From: an uncultured Rhodospirillaceae bacterium
GTDB taxonomy: Bacteria; Pseudomonadota; Alphaproteobacteria; RF32; CAG-239
Direction of reading: 5' to 3'
NCBI GenBank assembly: GCA_900313355.1
Contig: OMQZ01000106.1
Span: 1-5,063, forward strand
Length of the DNA: 5,063 nucleotides
Made by a program: the position numbers and the translations under genes. The notes under the pieces are model-generated. The model did not search any database. It saw only the letters and a program-made list of their open reading frames with translations, and had not been told where the DNA came from. Shown here piece by piece: positions 1 to 5,052 of this stretch. Each line of letters begins with the position of its first letter. Position 1 is the first letter of the stretch.

Positions 1-2
1 CA

Positions 3-59
3 GCCGGATGGAATGCCGTACCAGTAACCGGAAATATAATCGAAGAGTTTATTAAATAG
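3..59 (+). CDS. C-terminal tail of a possible penicillin-binding protein transpeptidase (partial)
   Basis: The window opens inside a plus-strand reading frame whose last 18 codons end at TAG (57-59). The visible residues begin AGWNAVPVTG and end IIEEFIK. Penicillin-binding transpeptidases (FtsI/PBP2-like, and also PBP1A-like) often finish with a G-W/G-x-A-x-P core followed by an amphipathic stretch of Ile, Val and Glu, and this tail fits that pattern. It is also the only one of the three plus frames here that reads like protein. If correct, the gene acts in septal or lateral-wall peptidoglycan cross-linking at the inner membrane. No catalytic motif lies inside the window, so the family is inferred from a short tail only. 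No terminator follows directly; the first good one is at 251-283. Confidence 0.4.
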   Translation, partial: AGWNAVPVTGNIIEEFIK

Positions 60-165
60 AATTTAGTGACATTTACTGTTTACAAATTATTTTTTATTTT
101 ATATAATAAAAAAATAGTAAAATTTTAATGTTCTGAGGTTGACGAAAACATACTTTTTTGGAAAA

Positions 166-192
166 TTGCAAAAAATATGATTTAATTACAAT
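166..192 (+). promoter_or_regulatory. weak candidate sigma-70 promoter ahead of the possible small RNA
   Basis: TTGCAA (166-171) and TACAAT (187-192) are separated by 15 nt, which is short for a sigma-70 promoter. The -35 box matches consensus at 4 of 6 bases and the -10 box at 5 of 6. A start near 199 would place the structured region 195-283 in the transcript. TATGAT at 176-181 is another good -10 box but has no convincing -35 box. The surrounding DNA is very AT-rich, so chance matches are likely. Confidence 0.25.
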
Positions 193-194
193 AA

Positions 195-283
195 GTTGGA
201 GAAAAGTATATAGTTCTCGATTTAGAAGTCTTCCCCCAACCAATAAAATCAAGGCTTTCACGACAAAAGTGAGAGCCTTTTTT
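195..283 (+). ncRNA. candidate small RNA or structured 3' UTR ending in an intrinsic terminator
   Basis: This stretch lies 135 nt after the upstream stop codon and contains no ORF of useful length. GTTGG (195-199) can pair with CCAAC (236-240), closing a domain. As an alternative, GAGAA (199-203) can pair with TTCTC (214-218). A C-rich run, CTTCCCCC (230-237), could be free in the second fold, and runs of this kind often pair with Shine-Dalgarno sequences in alphaproteobacterial small RNAs. The segment ends at the strong terminator 251-283. It does not match 6S RNA, SRP RNA or tmRNA as I know them. It may simply be a long 3' UTR of the upstream gene. Confidence 0.35.
251..283 (+). terminator. 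rho-independent terminator
   Basis: AAGGCTTTCAC (251-261) pairs with GTGAGAGCCTT (269-279). This gives an 11-bp stem with one G-T wobble and the loop GACAAAA, followed by a T-run ending at 283. The T-run is on the plus strand, so the main direction is plus. It could serve the upstream gene or the candidate small RNA. On the minus strand the stem is followed by GATTTTATT, so it may also weakly stop transcripts leaving the 351-908 gene. Confidence 0.85.
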
Positions 284-350
284 GTTGGCGAACTATTGCG
301 GAATCGGAGTAAAATATATTCCTCGTATTTTTAGATTTATGAAAGCAGGA

Positions 351-908
351 TCAGATACTGATGCGTTTTATGCGGCGGTTGAGATTTGATTGTGTTTTGG
401 TTTCGGGCGAATTGATGTTTGTCTTTTTAAAGGCATTAAAAATCGTCCAGCTGCAAATAATCGTATTCGTAACAACAGACGGATAAGCTTGGATGTAAAG
501 GCAATGAATAAGCCATAATGATAAATTGCAAATAAGCGCATATCGCATTTGTTGAGCTGTTTTGGATGTGTATACACAAATTGTGTAACCGGCAGAAGCG
601 ATAATCGGCAAATAGCCGATAATGCCCAAGTTATTGACCGTAACTCCGATAAGAATATTTAAGAAAAACAGAATTGCGGTCAAATAGTTTGTGAGTTTTC
701 CTTTGTAGGCTAAGAAATTTCGGGTAAAACAAATCATGCAAACAACTAAACCGGAATAACTGGATAGGGTAAGGCAGGTTAAGCAACCGAAAATATCGTC
801 GCCCATTTGCCAACCGATGAAGTCTTTTTTGCTTTTTTTGACTGCCGAAGAGAGAAGGCAAAGCGCCGAACAAAAAGAAAATATGTTTCCAAGCAAAACA
901 GGTGACAC
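351..908 (-). CDS. YgjV-like multi-span inner membrane protein
   Basis: This is a hydrophobic protein of about 185 residues with roughly six predicted membrane helices. Numbered from the upstream GTG at 935, they fall near residues 12-30, 48-70, 81-100, 104-122, 131-150 and 152-168, with a basic tail (KKTNINSP onward) that should be cytoplasmic. The conserved-looking parts are RNFLAYKGK after helix 2, NNLGIIGYLPIIAS, and QQMRYALICNLSLWLIHC followed by QAYPS. This layout recalls the YgjV family of inner membrane proteins, whose function is not established. I chose GTG 906-908 because AAGGA (919-923) lies 10 nt upstream, the same spacing as in clpB, and the first helix then starts near the N-terminus. 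The frame also opens at GTG 933-935 (194 residues), but that start has no Shine-Dalgarno. The gene appears monocistronic. Confidence 0.75.
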   Translation of the reverse strand: MSPVLLGNIFSFCSALCLLSSAVKKSKKDFIGWQMGDDIFGCLTCLTLSSYSGLVVCMICFTRNFLAYKGKLTNYLTAILFFLNILIGVTVNNLGIIGYLPIIASAGYTICVYTSKTAQQMRYALICNLSLWLIHCLYIQAYPSVVTNTIICSWTIFNAFKKTNINSPETKTQSNLNRRIKRISI

Positions 909-918
909 AGCAATATTA

Positions 919-923
919 TCCTT
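919..923 (-). promoter_or_regulatory. ribosome binding site that decides the YgjV-like start
   Basis: AAGGA on the minus strand is followed by 10 nt and then GTG at 906-908. It lies inside the longer open frame that starts at 935, which argues against the longer start. Confidence 0.5.
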
Positions 924-924
924 T

Positions 925-990
925 ATTAAGTTCACAGAGCCGTAGTATATGTCAAAGAATTTAAGACTTGATTAAAAAGCATTAAGTTCA
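925..990 (+). repeat. 10-bp direct repeat flanking the YgjV-like promoter region
   Basis: ATTAAGTTCA occurs exactly at 925-934 and again at 981-990, 56 nt apart. The copies flank the likely promoter of the minus-strand membrane protein gene. They could be a regulator site or coincidence in AT-rich DNA. Confidence 0.35.
944..955 (-). promoter_or_regulatory. possible promoter elements for the YgjV-like gene
   Basis: On the minus strand TTGACA (955-950) is followed directly by TATACT (949-944). The two boxes abut, so they cannot form one promoter. TATACT as a -10 box lacks a clear -35 box. TTGACA as a -35 box has only poor -10 candidates (AACTTA after 17 nt, CTTAAT after 19 nt). In either case transcription would begin near or inside the longer open frame, which favours the GTG at 908 as the translation start. 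Confidence 0.3.
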
Positions 991-993
991 ATA

Positions 994-1030
994 CAACAAA
1001 AAAGCACCCGTCAAGGGTGCTTTTTTGTTG
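994..1030. terminator. bidirectional rho-independent terminator with perfect 16-bp stem
   Basis: CAACAAAAAAGCACCC (994-1009) pairs perfectly with GGGTGCTTTTTTGTTG (1015-1030) around the loop GTCAA. The G+C core is followed by a T-run on both strands. It begins 11 nt beyond the stop codon of the minus-strand gene 1042-1509, so its main job is to end that transcript. It also isolates the YgjV-like gene from that transcript. Confidence 0.9.
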
Positions 1031-1041
1031 GGTTTGGAAAG

Positions 1042-1509
1042 CTATCTGCTCGGAGGTTCTTTGACAAAGACTGCCGCTCGGCAGAGGTATGTCGTTGCTT
1101 TTCTTTCAGCGGCTTTAATCGCCGAGCTCAGCTTTTGGGCCAATTGGTTCTGCCACTTGCCGTTAGTGAAACGGTTGATTTGGCGGACTTGAATGAATCC
1201 CTTTTTCTGACCGTTTTCCTTTTGAGTGAAGGTTTTGAGGATTTTGTAAACCTCATGTTCAAACGCTTCATCCTCCTGCTTGGTTTTGATGATGTAAAAA
1301 CCGGGGCGGAGCGGAACAAGGGCATGCTCACCGTTGCTGATCGGACCGGGAGGGTTGATGTATGCGGCGCAGGGGCGTTTTCCATCGTCTTGGACAATGA
1401 TCGTGGCAGAGCCCGATGTGGACATGCTACCGCCTCTTTCCCAGAGAGCAATCAGTCCGCGCTTGGTTAAGTAAGCGGGCATAATGGTAGGCGTTGATGT
1501 CTTTTCCAT
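1042..1509 (-). CDS. unrecognised basic protein of 155 residues
   Basis: I do not recognise this protein. It reads MEKTSTPTIMPAYLTKRGL at the N-terminus, has a Gly/Pro-rich centre (YINPPGPISNGEHALVPLRP, then GFYIIKT), and ends in a Lys/Arg-rich, mostly helical-looking region (KLSSAIKAAERKATTY, then EPPSR). There is no signal peptide or membrane span, so it is probably cytoplasmic; the basic tail would suit nucleic-acid binding, but this is a guess. ATG 1507-1509 has no clear Shine-Dalgarno. Alternatives are ATG 1480-1482 and ATG 1423-1425; the last has AGAGG 7 nt upstream but would remove the LTKRGLIALWERGG segment, which looks structured. A sigma-70 promoter lies about 70 nt upstream and a perfect terminator directly downstream, so it appears to be a real single-gene unit. 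The interval 1261-1440 is about 56% G+C (101 of 180 by hand count), above its surroundings, which hints at transfer or unusual constraint. Confidence 0.7.
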   Translation of the reverse strand: MEKTSTPTIMPAYLTKRGLIALWERGGSMSTSGSATIIVQDDGKRPCAAYINPPGPISNGEHALVPLRPGFYIIKTKQEDEAFEHEVYKILKTFTQKENGQKKGFIQVRQINRFTNGKWQNQLAQKLSSAIKAAERKATTYLCRAAVFVKEPPSR

Positions 1510-1579
1510 AAGGCAAATGTTTTTATGATTAATAATTTAATGGAATGCAGAATATCTATAAAATAAAGATTTTGAGGTG

Positions 1580-1608
1580 TTTGTATTCCAAAAAAAAATA
1601 TTTGTCAA
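1580..1608 (-). promoter_or_regulatory. sigma-70 promoter for the 1042-1509 gene
   Basis: On the minus strand a perfect TTGACA -35 box (1608-1603) is followed by a 17-nt spacer and TACAAA (1585-1580), a 4-of-6 match to the -10 consensus. The spacer includes a run of nine T. Transcription would start near 1573, leaving a leader of about 64 nt that lacks a good Shine-Dalgarno before ATG 1509. Confidence 0.6.
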
Positions 1609-1624
1609 TATTTTTTAATTGAAT

Positions 1625-1656
1625 AATATCAATGATATTGCTATTAAAAGCAATAT
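1625..1656. repeat. two overlapping AT-rich inverted repeats
   Basis: AATATC (1625-1630) and GATATT (1634-1639) form an inverted repeat around AAT. ATATTGCT (1635-1642) and AGCAATAT (1649-1656) form a second, perfect 8-bp repeat around ATTAAA. They share bases 1635-1639, so the two hairpins exclude each other. Neither has a T-run directly after it on either strand, so they do not look like ordinary terminators. They lie between the tiny ORFs and the promoter of the 1042-1509 gene. Confidence 0.45.
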
Positions 1657-1699
1657 AACAGAGCTTAAAATCAGGTGCTTTTTTTGCAATTATTTGCCT

Positions 1700-1768
1700 T
1701 TAATAAAAAAAGTTGATCGCAACAGCAAAAACAAGAACAATTAAGATAAGCCAATATTTCCAATTCAT
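1700..1768 (-). CDS. 22-residue single-span membrane peptide
   Basis: A short minus-strand ORF runs from ATG (1768-1766) to TAA (1702-1700). It begins MNWKYWLILIVLVFAVA and ends INFFY, which is one uninterrupted hydrophobic helix after a short N-terminus with a single Lys. Its Shine-Dalgarno is excellent: AAAGGA (1781-1776) with 7 nt to the ATG. The start overlaps the stop of an upstream 26-codon ORF as ATGA (1768-1765), the usual form of translational coupling. Peptides of this size and shape are commonly accessory subunits of membrane complexes or toxins of type I systems, but I recognise no named family. No clear terminator follows. Confidence rests on ribosome-site quality, hydrophobicity and the coupling geometry; chance remains possible at this length. 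Confidence 0.5.
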   Translation of the reverse strand: MNWKYWLILIVLVFAVAINFFY

Positions 1769-1845
1769 ATCCTTTTCCTTTCGGTTTTAAGATAATCATC
1801 TTTTTGTTGAATTAAAGGTGTATAACTTCCTTGCTGCGTTGACAT
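1765..1845 (-). CDS. 26-residue hydrophilic ORF coupled to the membrane peptide
   Basis: This minus-strand ORF starts at ATG 1845-1843 and stops at TGA 1767-1765, overlapping the next start by 4 nt. The product begins MSTQQGSYTPLIQQKDDY and ends LKTERKRI, so it is polar with a basic end. An AGGA lies 12 nt upstream of the ATG, longer than ideal. The last codons include AGG-AAA-AGG, which are also the Shine-Dalgarno of the following ORF, so that sequence may be there for initiation and not for coding. Its ATG overlaps the -35 box of the plus-strand promoter at 1839. It could be a leader peptide that controls the membrane peptide, a real small protein, or chance. Confidence 0.3.
   Translation of the reverse strand: MSTQQGSYTPLIQQKDDYLKTERKRI
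1776..1781 (-). promoter_or_regulatory. strong ribosome binding site for the 22-residue membrane peptide
   Basis: AAAGGA on the minus strand lies 7 nt before ATG 1768-1766. It sits in a purine-rich tract whose second GG (1772-1771) is too close to the start to be the main site. Confidence 0.55.
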
Positions 1846-1866
1846 AAAAATGATGATTCCTATACT
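1839..1866 (+). promoter_or_regulatory. sigma-70 promoter for the 1920-2363 gene
   Basis: A perfect TTGACA (1839-1844) and TATACT (1861-1866, 5 of 6) are separated by 16 nt. Transcription would start near 1873, giving a leader of about 45 nt before the 1920 start. This is the best-matched sigma-70 promoter in the window. Its -35 box overlaps the start codon of the 26-residue minus-strand ORF. Confidence 0.7.
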
Positions 1867-1919
1867 GAAATTTCTTTATTTGATTATTCTGAGATTTAAT
1901 TTTTTTAATATTATTGCGT

Positions 1920-2363
1920 ATGGGAAAATGCTATGTAGATCGTTATTTTAAGATAACGAACAGTGTGAGCCAAAAAAAGGCTCTTGTGACCGAAATTCCC
2001 GGCTGGATTGAACTGACATTTCTTGATCCGATTATTCATTTTCGCGGAATGTCGGAGGCATGGAGATTTATGTTTGATTGGGGGAAGAGAGCGTATCCGA
2101 GGTATAGTTTTCGCTTTCCTCGTTTGGCAACGTGTCTGCTCGGCAATGATGGTGAGGCTGAGCCGATTTTTTCTTCTTGCTTTACCTGCACCATAAATAA
2201 GAGCAAAAATTATTATTACGGGATCGATTTGTCGGGTCAGTCATGTGTGGCTCCGGTAATTGCAGAGAATGTGTATGTGTCTTTTTTGATGCATCCGGGA
2301 GAGTTCTATTTTTTGAATCCGGGTGTCGATTTGAAAAGATATCAGACACAGTGGTATTTGTAG
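1920..2363 (+). CDS. unrecognised protein of 147 residues
   Basis: I do not recognise this protein. It begins MGKCYVDRYFKITNSV, is rich in aromatic residues (GMSEAWRFMFDWGKRAYP, then RYSFRFP) and holds five Cys, two of them three apart in SSCFTC. It ends FLNPGVDLKRYQTQWYL. There is no obvious signal peptide or membrane helix. The many Phe, Tyr and Trp residues and the short alternating strands suggest a compact beta-rich fold, which is inference only. I use ATG 1920. TTG 1914 in the same frame would add two residues, and a stop at 1890 closes the frame upstream. Neither start has a Shine-Dalgarno, so initiation is odd. A strong promoter (1839-1866) and a terminator 7 nt after the stop frame it as a single-gene unit. 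Confidence 0.65.
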   Translation: MGKCYVDRYFKITNSVSQKKALVTEIPGWIELTFLDPIIHFRGMSEAWRFMFDWGKRAYPRYSFRFPRLATCLLGNDGEAEPIFSSCFTCTINKSKNYYYGIDLSGQSCVAPVIAENVYVSFLMHPGEFYFLNPGVDLKRYQTQWYL

Positions 2364-2370
2364 CATTTTA

Positions 2371-2399
2371 AGACCGCCTTTTATCGGGCGGTTTTTTTT
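2371..2399 (+). terminator. rho-independent terminator after the 1920-2363 gene
   Basis: ACCGCC (2373-2378) pairs with GGCGGT (2387-2392) around TTTTATCG, followed by a T-run (2392-2399). It separates the unrecognised gene from clpB, whose promoter starts 3 nt later. Confidence 0.85.
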
Positions 2400-2401
2400 G
2401 C

Positions 2402-2433
2402 CTTGCGGAAGAGAAAAGTGTTTCCTATATATT
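2402..2433 (+). promoter_or_regulatory. alphaproteobacterial heat-shock (sigma-32) promoter of clpB
   Basis: CTTG (2402-2405) is followed by 18 nt and CCTATAT (2424-2430). The known alphaproteobacterial sigma-32 (RpoH) consensus is CTTG, 17-18 nt, CYTAT plus a downstream T, and this site matches it. The same DNA also gives a weaker sigma-70 reading (TTGCGG at 2403, 17 nt, TATATA at 2426). Transcription would start near 2437-2440, leaving a leader of about 20 nt that carries the ribosome site. I found no CIRCE-like element. Confidence 0.7.
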
Positions 2434-2457
2434 TAAATATGGAAGGAAATATATAAC

Positions 2458-4962
2458 ATGAACATGGAAAAATTAACAGAAAGAGTACAGGGATTTATTC
2501 AAAGCGCAGAAGGTTTTGCTTCTCGAAATTCAAATCAATTTTTGGCACCGGAACATTTGCTTAAAGTTATGCTTGATGATAAAGAGGGGTTGGCTTCATC
2601 TTTAATCGAAAGTACGGGAGCAGATGTTGACGGTGTGCGTTATCAGGTGGCTCAAGATATTGAAAAATTGCCGGTCGTTGAGGGTGATGGTGTTCAGGTT
2701 TCGGCTTCACAAAATTTTATTAAGGCTTTAGATTTGGCAGAAAATGCAGCAATAAAAGCCGGTGATTCTTTTGTGACGGTTGAAAGAGTTTTACAAGCCC
2801 TTTTGAGTTTAAAGTCATATGGAGTTGATTTAAAAAAATTAAATGCTGCCATCAATGAAATGCGTCAAGGCAGAACTGCTCAATCAAGGACGGCGGAAGA
2901 TACGTTTGAGGCTCTCAAAAAATTTGCGGCCGATTATACCGAGCGTGCAAGAGAAGGAAAGCTTGATCCGGTCATAGGCCGTGATGAGGAAATTCGGCAC
3001 ACAATACAGGTTCTTTCGAGAAGGACTAAAAACAATCCGATTTTGATCGGTGAACCGGGTGTCGGTAAAACGGCCATTGTTGAAGGGTTGGCACTTCGTA
3101 TTGTTAACGGAGATGTGCCCGAGAGTCTGAAAAACAAGAAGTTAATGGCTTTGGATATGGGGGCATTAATTGCAGGAGCAAAATACAGAGGTGAGTTTGA
3201 GGAACGATTAAAAGCTGTTTTGGAAGAAGTTCGCGCTTCAAACGGAAGAGTGATTTTGTTCATTGATGAGATGCATACTGTTGTCGGAGCAGGAGCCGGC
3301 GAAGGATCTATGGATGCTTCAAATCTTTTAAAACCGGCACTGGCACGGGGCGAATTGCATTGTATCGGCGCGACAACATTAAAAGAATATCAAAAATATA
3401 TTGAGAAAGATGCGGCTTTTGCAAGACGGTTTCAGCCGGTTTATATCGGAGAACCGAATGTTGAAGATACAATTTCAATTTTAAGAGGTATAAAAGATAA
3501 ATACGAACTGCATCATGGTGTGCGTATTTCAGATGCGGCGCTTGTTTCGGCTGCTGTTCTTTCAAACAGATATATTTCAGACAGGTTTTTGCCGGATAAG
3601 GCAATTGATTTGATGGACGAAGCAGCAAGCCGTTTGAGAATGGCTATTGATTCAAAACCGGAAGCGTTAGATGAGCTTGATCGCCATTTGATTCAACTCA
3701 AGATTGAGCGTGAGGCTTTGAAAAAAGAAACAGATCAGGCCTCAAAAGAACGATTGGAAAAGATAGAAAAAGAAATTGCCGAAAAAGAAGAAACATCAAA
3801 ACAGGAAAATGCAAAATGGACAATGCAAAAGAAAAATTTGAAGGAAGAAGGCAAAATCAGAGAAAGCTTGGATATTGCTAAAATTGAGGCTGAAAAAGCT
3901 TTAAGAGAAGGAAAATACGAAAGAGCGGGTGAACTGCAATATAAAGAAATCCCTCAGCTACAAGCGCGTTTGGATGAAATTGAAAAACAAAAACTTGAAG
4001 AAAGCAGTTTTGAAACAGTGACACCTGATGCTGTTGCTGAAGTGGTTTCAAAGTGGACGGGGATTCCGCTTGATAAGCTGATGGCAAGTGAAAAAGAAAA
4101 ATTGATTGATATGGAAAAAGAGCTTTCAAAGCGCGTGATTGGGCAAGATGAGGCCATCAAAGCCGTTTCGAATGCAGTGCGTCGTTCACGTTCGGGGCTC
4201 AGCGATCCGAACAAACCAATCGGTTCGTTTATGTTTTTGGGGCCGACCGGCGTAGGTAAGACGGAGCTTGCAAAGGCTTTGGCTGAATTTTTGTTTGATG
4301 AAGAAACGGCTCTTTTAAGAATCGATATGTCGGAATATATGGAAAAGCACGCGGTGGCAAGGCTTATCGGTGCGCCTCCGGGATATGTGGGGTATGATGA
4401 AGGCGGCGTTTTGACGGAAGCTGTGCGCAGACGTCCTTATCAGGTTATTTTGTTTGATGAGGTTGAAAAGGCGCATCCGGATGTTTTCAACGTTTTGTTG
4501 CAAGTTTTAGATGACGGACGATTGACAGACGGACAAGGTCGGACTGTTGATTTCAAGAATACGTTTTTGATTATGACATCTAATTTAGGAACAGGCGAAG
4601 ATGGTCAAGATGTGCGCAAAATTCTGAAATCATTTTTCAGACCTGAATTTATTAACAGGCTTGATGAGATTATTGAGTTTAAGCCTTTAACGGAAAATGA
4701 GATTAAAGAAATTGTCAAGATACAAATCGCCCGTTTGCAAAAAAGGCTTGATGACAGGCATATTGTCTTAGATGTTGATGATGAAGTGCAGACGCTTTTG
4801 GCACATGAAGGATATGATCCGGATTTTGGTGCGCGTCCGCTTAAGCGTTTGATTGAACAAGAACTCGAAAACAAATTGGCAATGTTGCTTTTGGAAGGAA
4901 AAATCAAGGATAATTCAACAGTTAAGGTTTTGACTATGGATGGTAAAATTATTTTTGATTGA
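2458..4962 (+). CDS. clpB: ClpB protein disaggregase (Hsp100 AAA+ ATPase)
   Basis: ClpB is a cytoplasmic hexameric ATPase that works with DnaK/DnaJ/GrpE to pull polypeptides out of aggregates through its central pore. This is a complete 834-residue copy. The N-domain spans about 1-145 and has two Clp-N repeats. Domain 1 has Walker A GEPGVGKT (198-205, Lys204), pore loop KYRG (242-245), Walker B with Asp270 and Glu271, and Arg323/Arg324 as fingers. The coiled-coil M-domain spans about 402-516, which separates ClpB from ClpA and ClpC. Domain 2 has GPTGVGKT (595-602, Lys601), pore loop GYVGY (642-646), Walker B with Asp667 and Glu668, Arg734, and sensor-2 GARPLKR (791-797). No ClpP-binding IGF/IGL loop was noticed, fitting a disaggregase. 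From memory the E. coli protein has 857 residues; the largest difference is about 12 residues missing between TSNLG and FRPEF. AAGGA (2443-2447) lies 10 nt before ATG 2458, which favours it over ATG 2464. It is monocistronic with a heat-shock promoter. Confidence 0.97.
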   Translation: MNMEKLTERVQGFIQSAEGFASRNSNQFLAPEHLLKVMLDDKEGLASSLIESTGADVDGVRYQVAQDIEKLPVVEGDGVQVSASQNFIKALDLAENAAIKAGDSFVTVERVLQALLSLKSYGVDLKKLNAAINEMRQGRTAQSRTAEDTFEALKKFAADYTERAREGKLDPVIGRDEEIRHTIQVLSRRTKNNPILIGEPGVGKTAIVEGLALRIVNGDVPESLKNKKLMALDMGALIAGAKYRGEFEERLKAVLEEVRASNGRVILFIDEMHTVVGAGAGEGSMDASNLLKPALARGELHCIGATTLKEYQKYIEKDAAFARRFQPVYIGEPNVEDTISILRGIKDKYELHHGVRISDAALVSAAVLSNRYISDRFLPDKAIDLMDEAASRLRMAIDSKPEALDELDRHLIQLKIEREALKKETDQASKERLEKIEKEIAEKEETSKQENAKWTMQKKNLKEEGKIRESLDIAKIEAEKALREGKYERAGELQYKEIPQLQARLDEIEKQKLEESSFETVTPDAVAEVVSKWTGIPLDKLMASEKEKLIDMEKELSKRVIGQDEAIKAVSNAVRRSRSGLSDPNKPIGSFMFLGPTGVGKTELAKALAEFLFDEETALLRIDMSEYMEKHAVARLIGAPPGYVGYDEGGVLTEAVRRRPYQVILFDEVEKAHPDVFNVLLQVLDDGRLTDGQGRTVDFKNTFLIMTSNLGTGEDGQDVRKILKSFFRPEFINRLDEIIEFKPLTENEIKEIVKIQIARLQKRLDDRHIVLDVDDEVQTLLAHEGYDPDFGARPLKRLIEQELENKLAMLLLEGKIKDNSTVKVLTMDGKIIFD

Positions 4963-4993
4963 AGCTTCGGTGCACCGTGTGCACCCAGACTTC
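4961..4993 (+). other. stable hairpin starting at the clpB stop codon
   Basis: GGTGCAC (4969-4975) and GTGCACC (4979-4985) form a perfect 7-bp stem with the loop CGT. GAAG (4961-4964) pairs with CTTC (4990-4993) below it, across a partly paired internal segment. The TGA stop of clpB (4960-4962) enters the base of the structure. There is no T-run after it, so it is not itself an intrinsic terminator. It could protect the 3' end of the mRNA, affect termination of translation, or bind a protein as DNA. Confidence 0.6.
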
Positions 4994-5012
4994 AAATTCA
5001 TCTTCCACGTTT

Positions 5013-5050
5013 AAAAACAAAATGACACCTCAAGGGTGTCTTTTGTTTTT
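5013..5050. terminator. bidirectional terminator shared by clpB and the tRNA
   Basis: GACACC (5024-5029) pairs with GGTGTC (5035-5040) around TCAAG. An A-rich arm (5013-5022) pairs with TTTTGTTTTT (5041-5050), leaving one bulged T at 5023. T-runs follow the G+C core on both strands. It closes the clpB transcript and, on the minus strand, would end a transcript of the tRNA gene at 5053. Confidence 0.85.
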
Positions 5051-5052
5051 AA

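Noticed and set aside
72..121. Possible hairpin with arms TTTTTTATT (90-98) and AATAAAAAA (105-113), plus TTTACT/AGTAAA outside
   Set aside because: The core is pure A/T and would be weak as a terminator; low-complexity AT sequence makes such pairs by chance.
139..144. TTGACG as a -35 box
   Set aside because: No -10-like hexamer lies at 15-19 nt; the nearest good one, TATGAT at 176, is 31 nt away.
1135..1470. Plus-strand ORF of 111 codons antisense to the 1042-1509 gene
   Set aside because: It has no ribosome site. The minus-strand gene has a promoter, a matching terminator and a more protein-like composition; the antisense frame is open mainly because of the higher G+C content.
1661..1687. 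GAGC...GGTGC followed by seven T as a plus-strand terminator
   Set aside because: Only 3-bp pairing (AGC/GCT) is possible, too weak for an intrinsic terminator.
2860..2862. Internal ATG at codon 135 of clpB as a start for a short ClpB form, as known in E. coli
   Set aside because: No Shine-Dalgarno lies at a suitable distance upstream, so the sequence does not support it.
2934..4907. Several minus-strand ORFs of 60-110 codons inside clpB
   Set aside because: They are antisense shadows of a strongly conserved coding gene, with no ribosome sites or recognisable domains.
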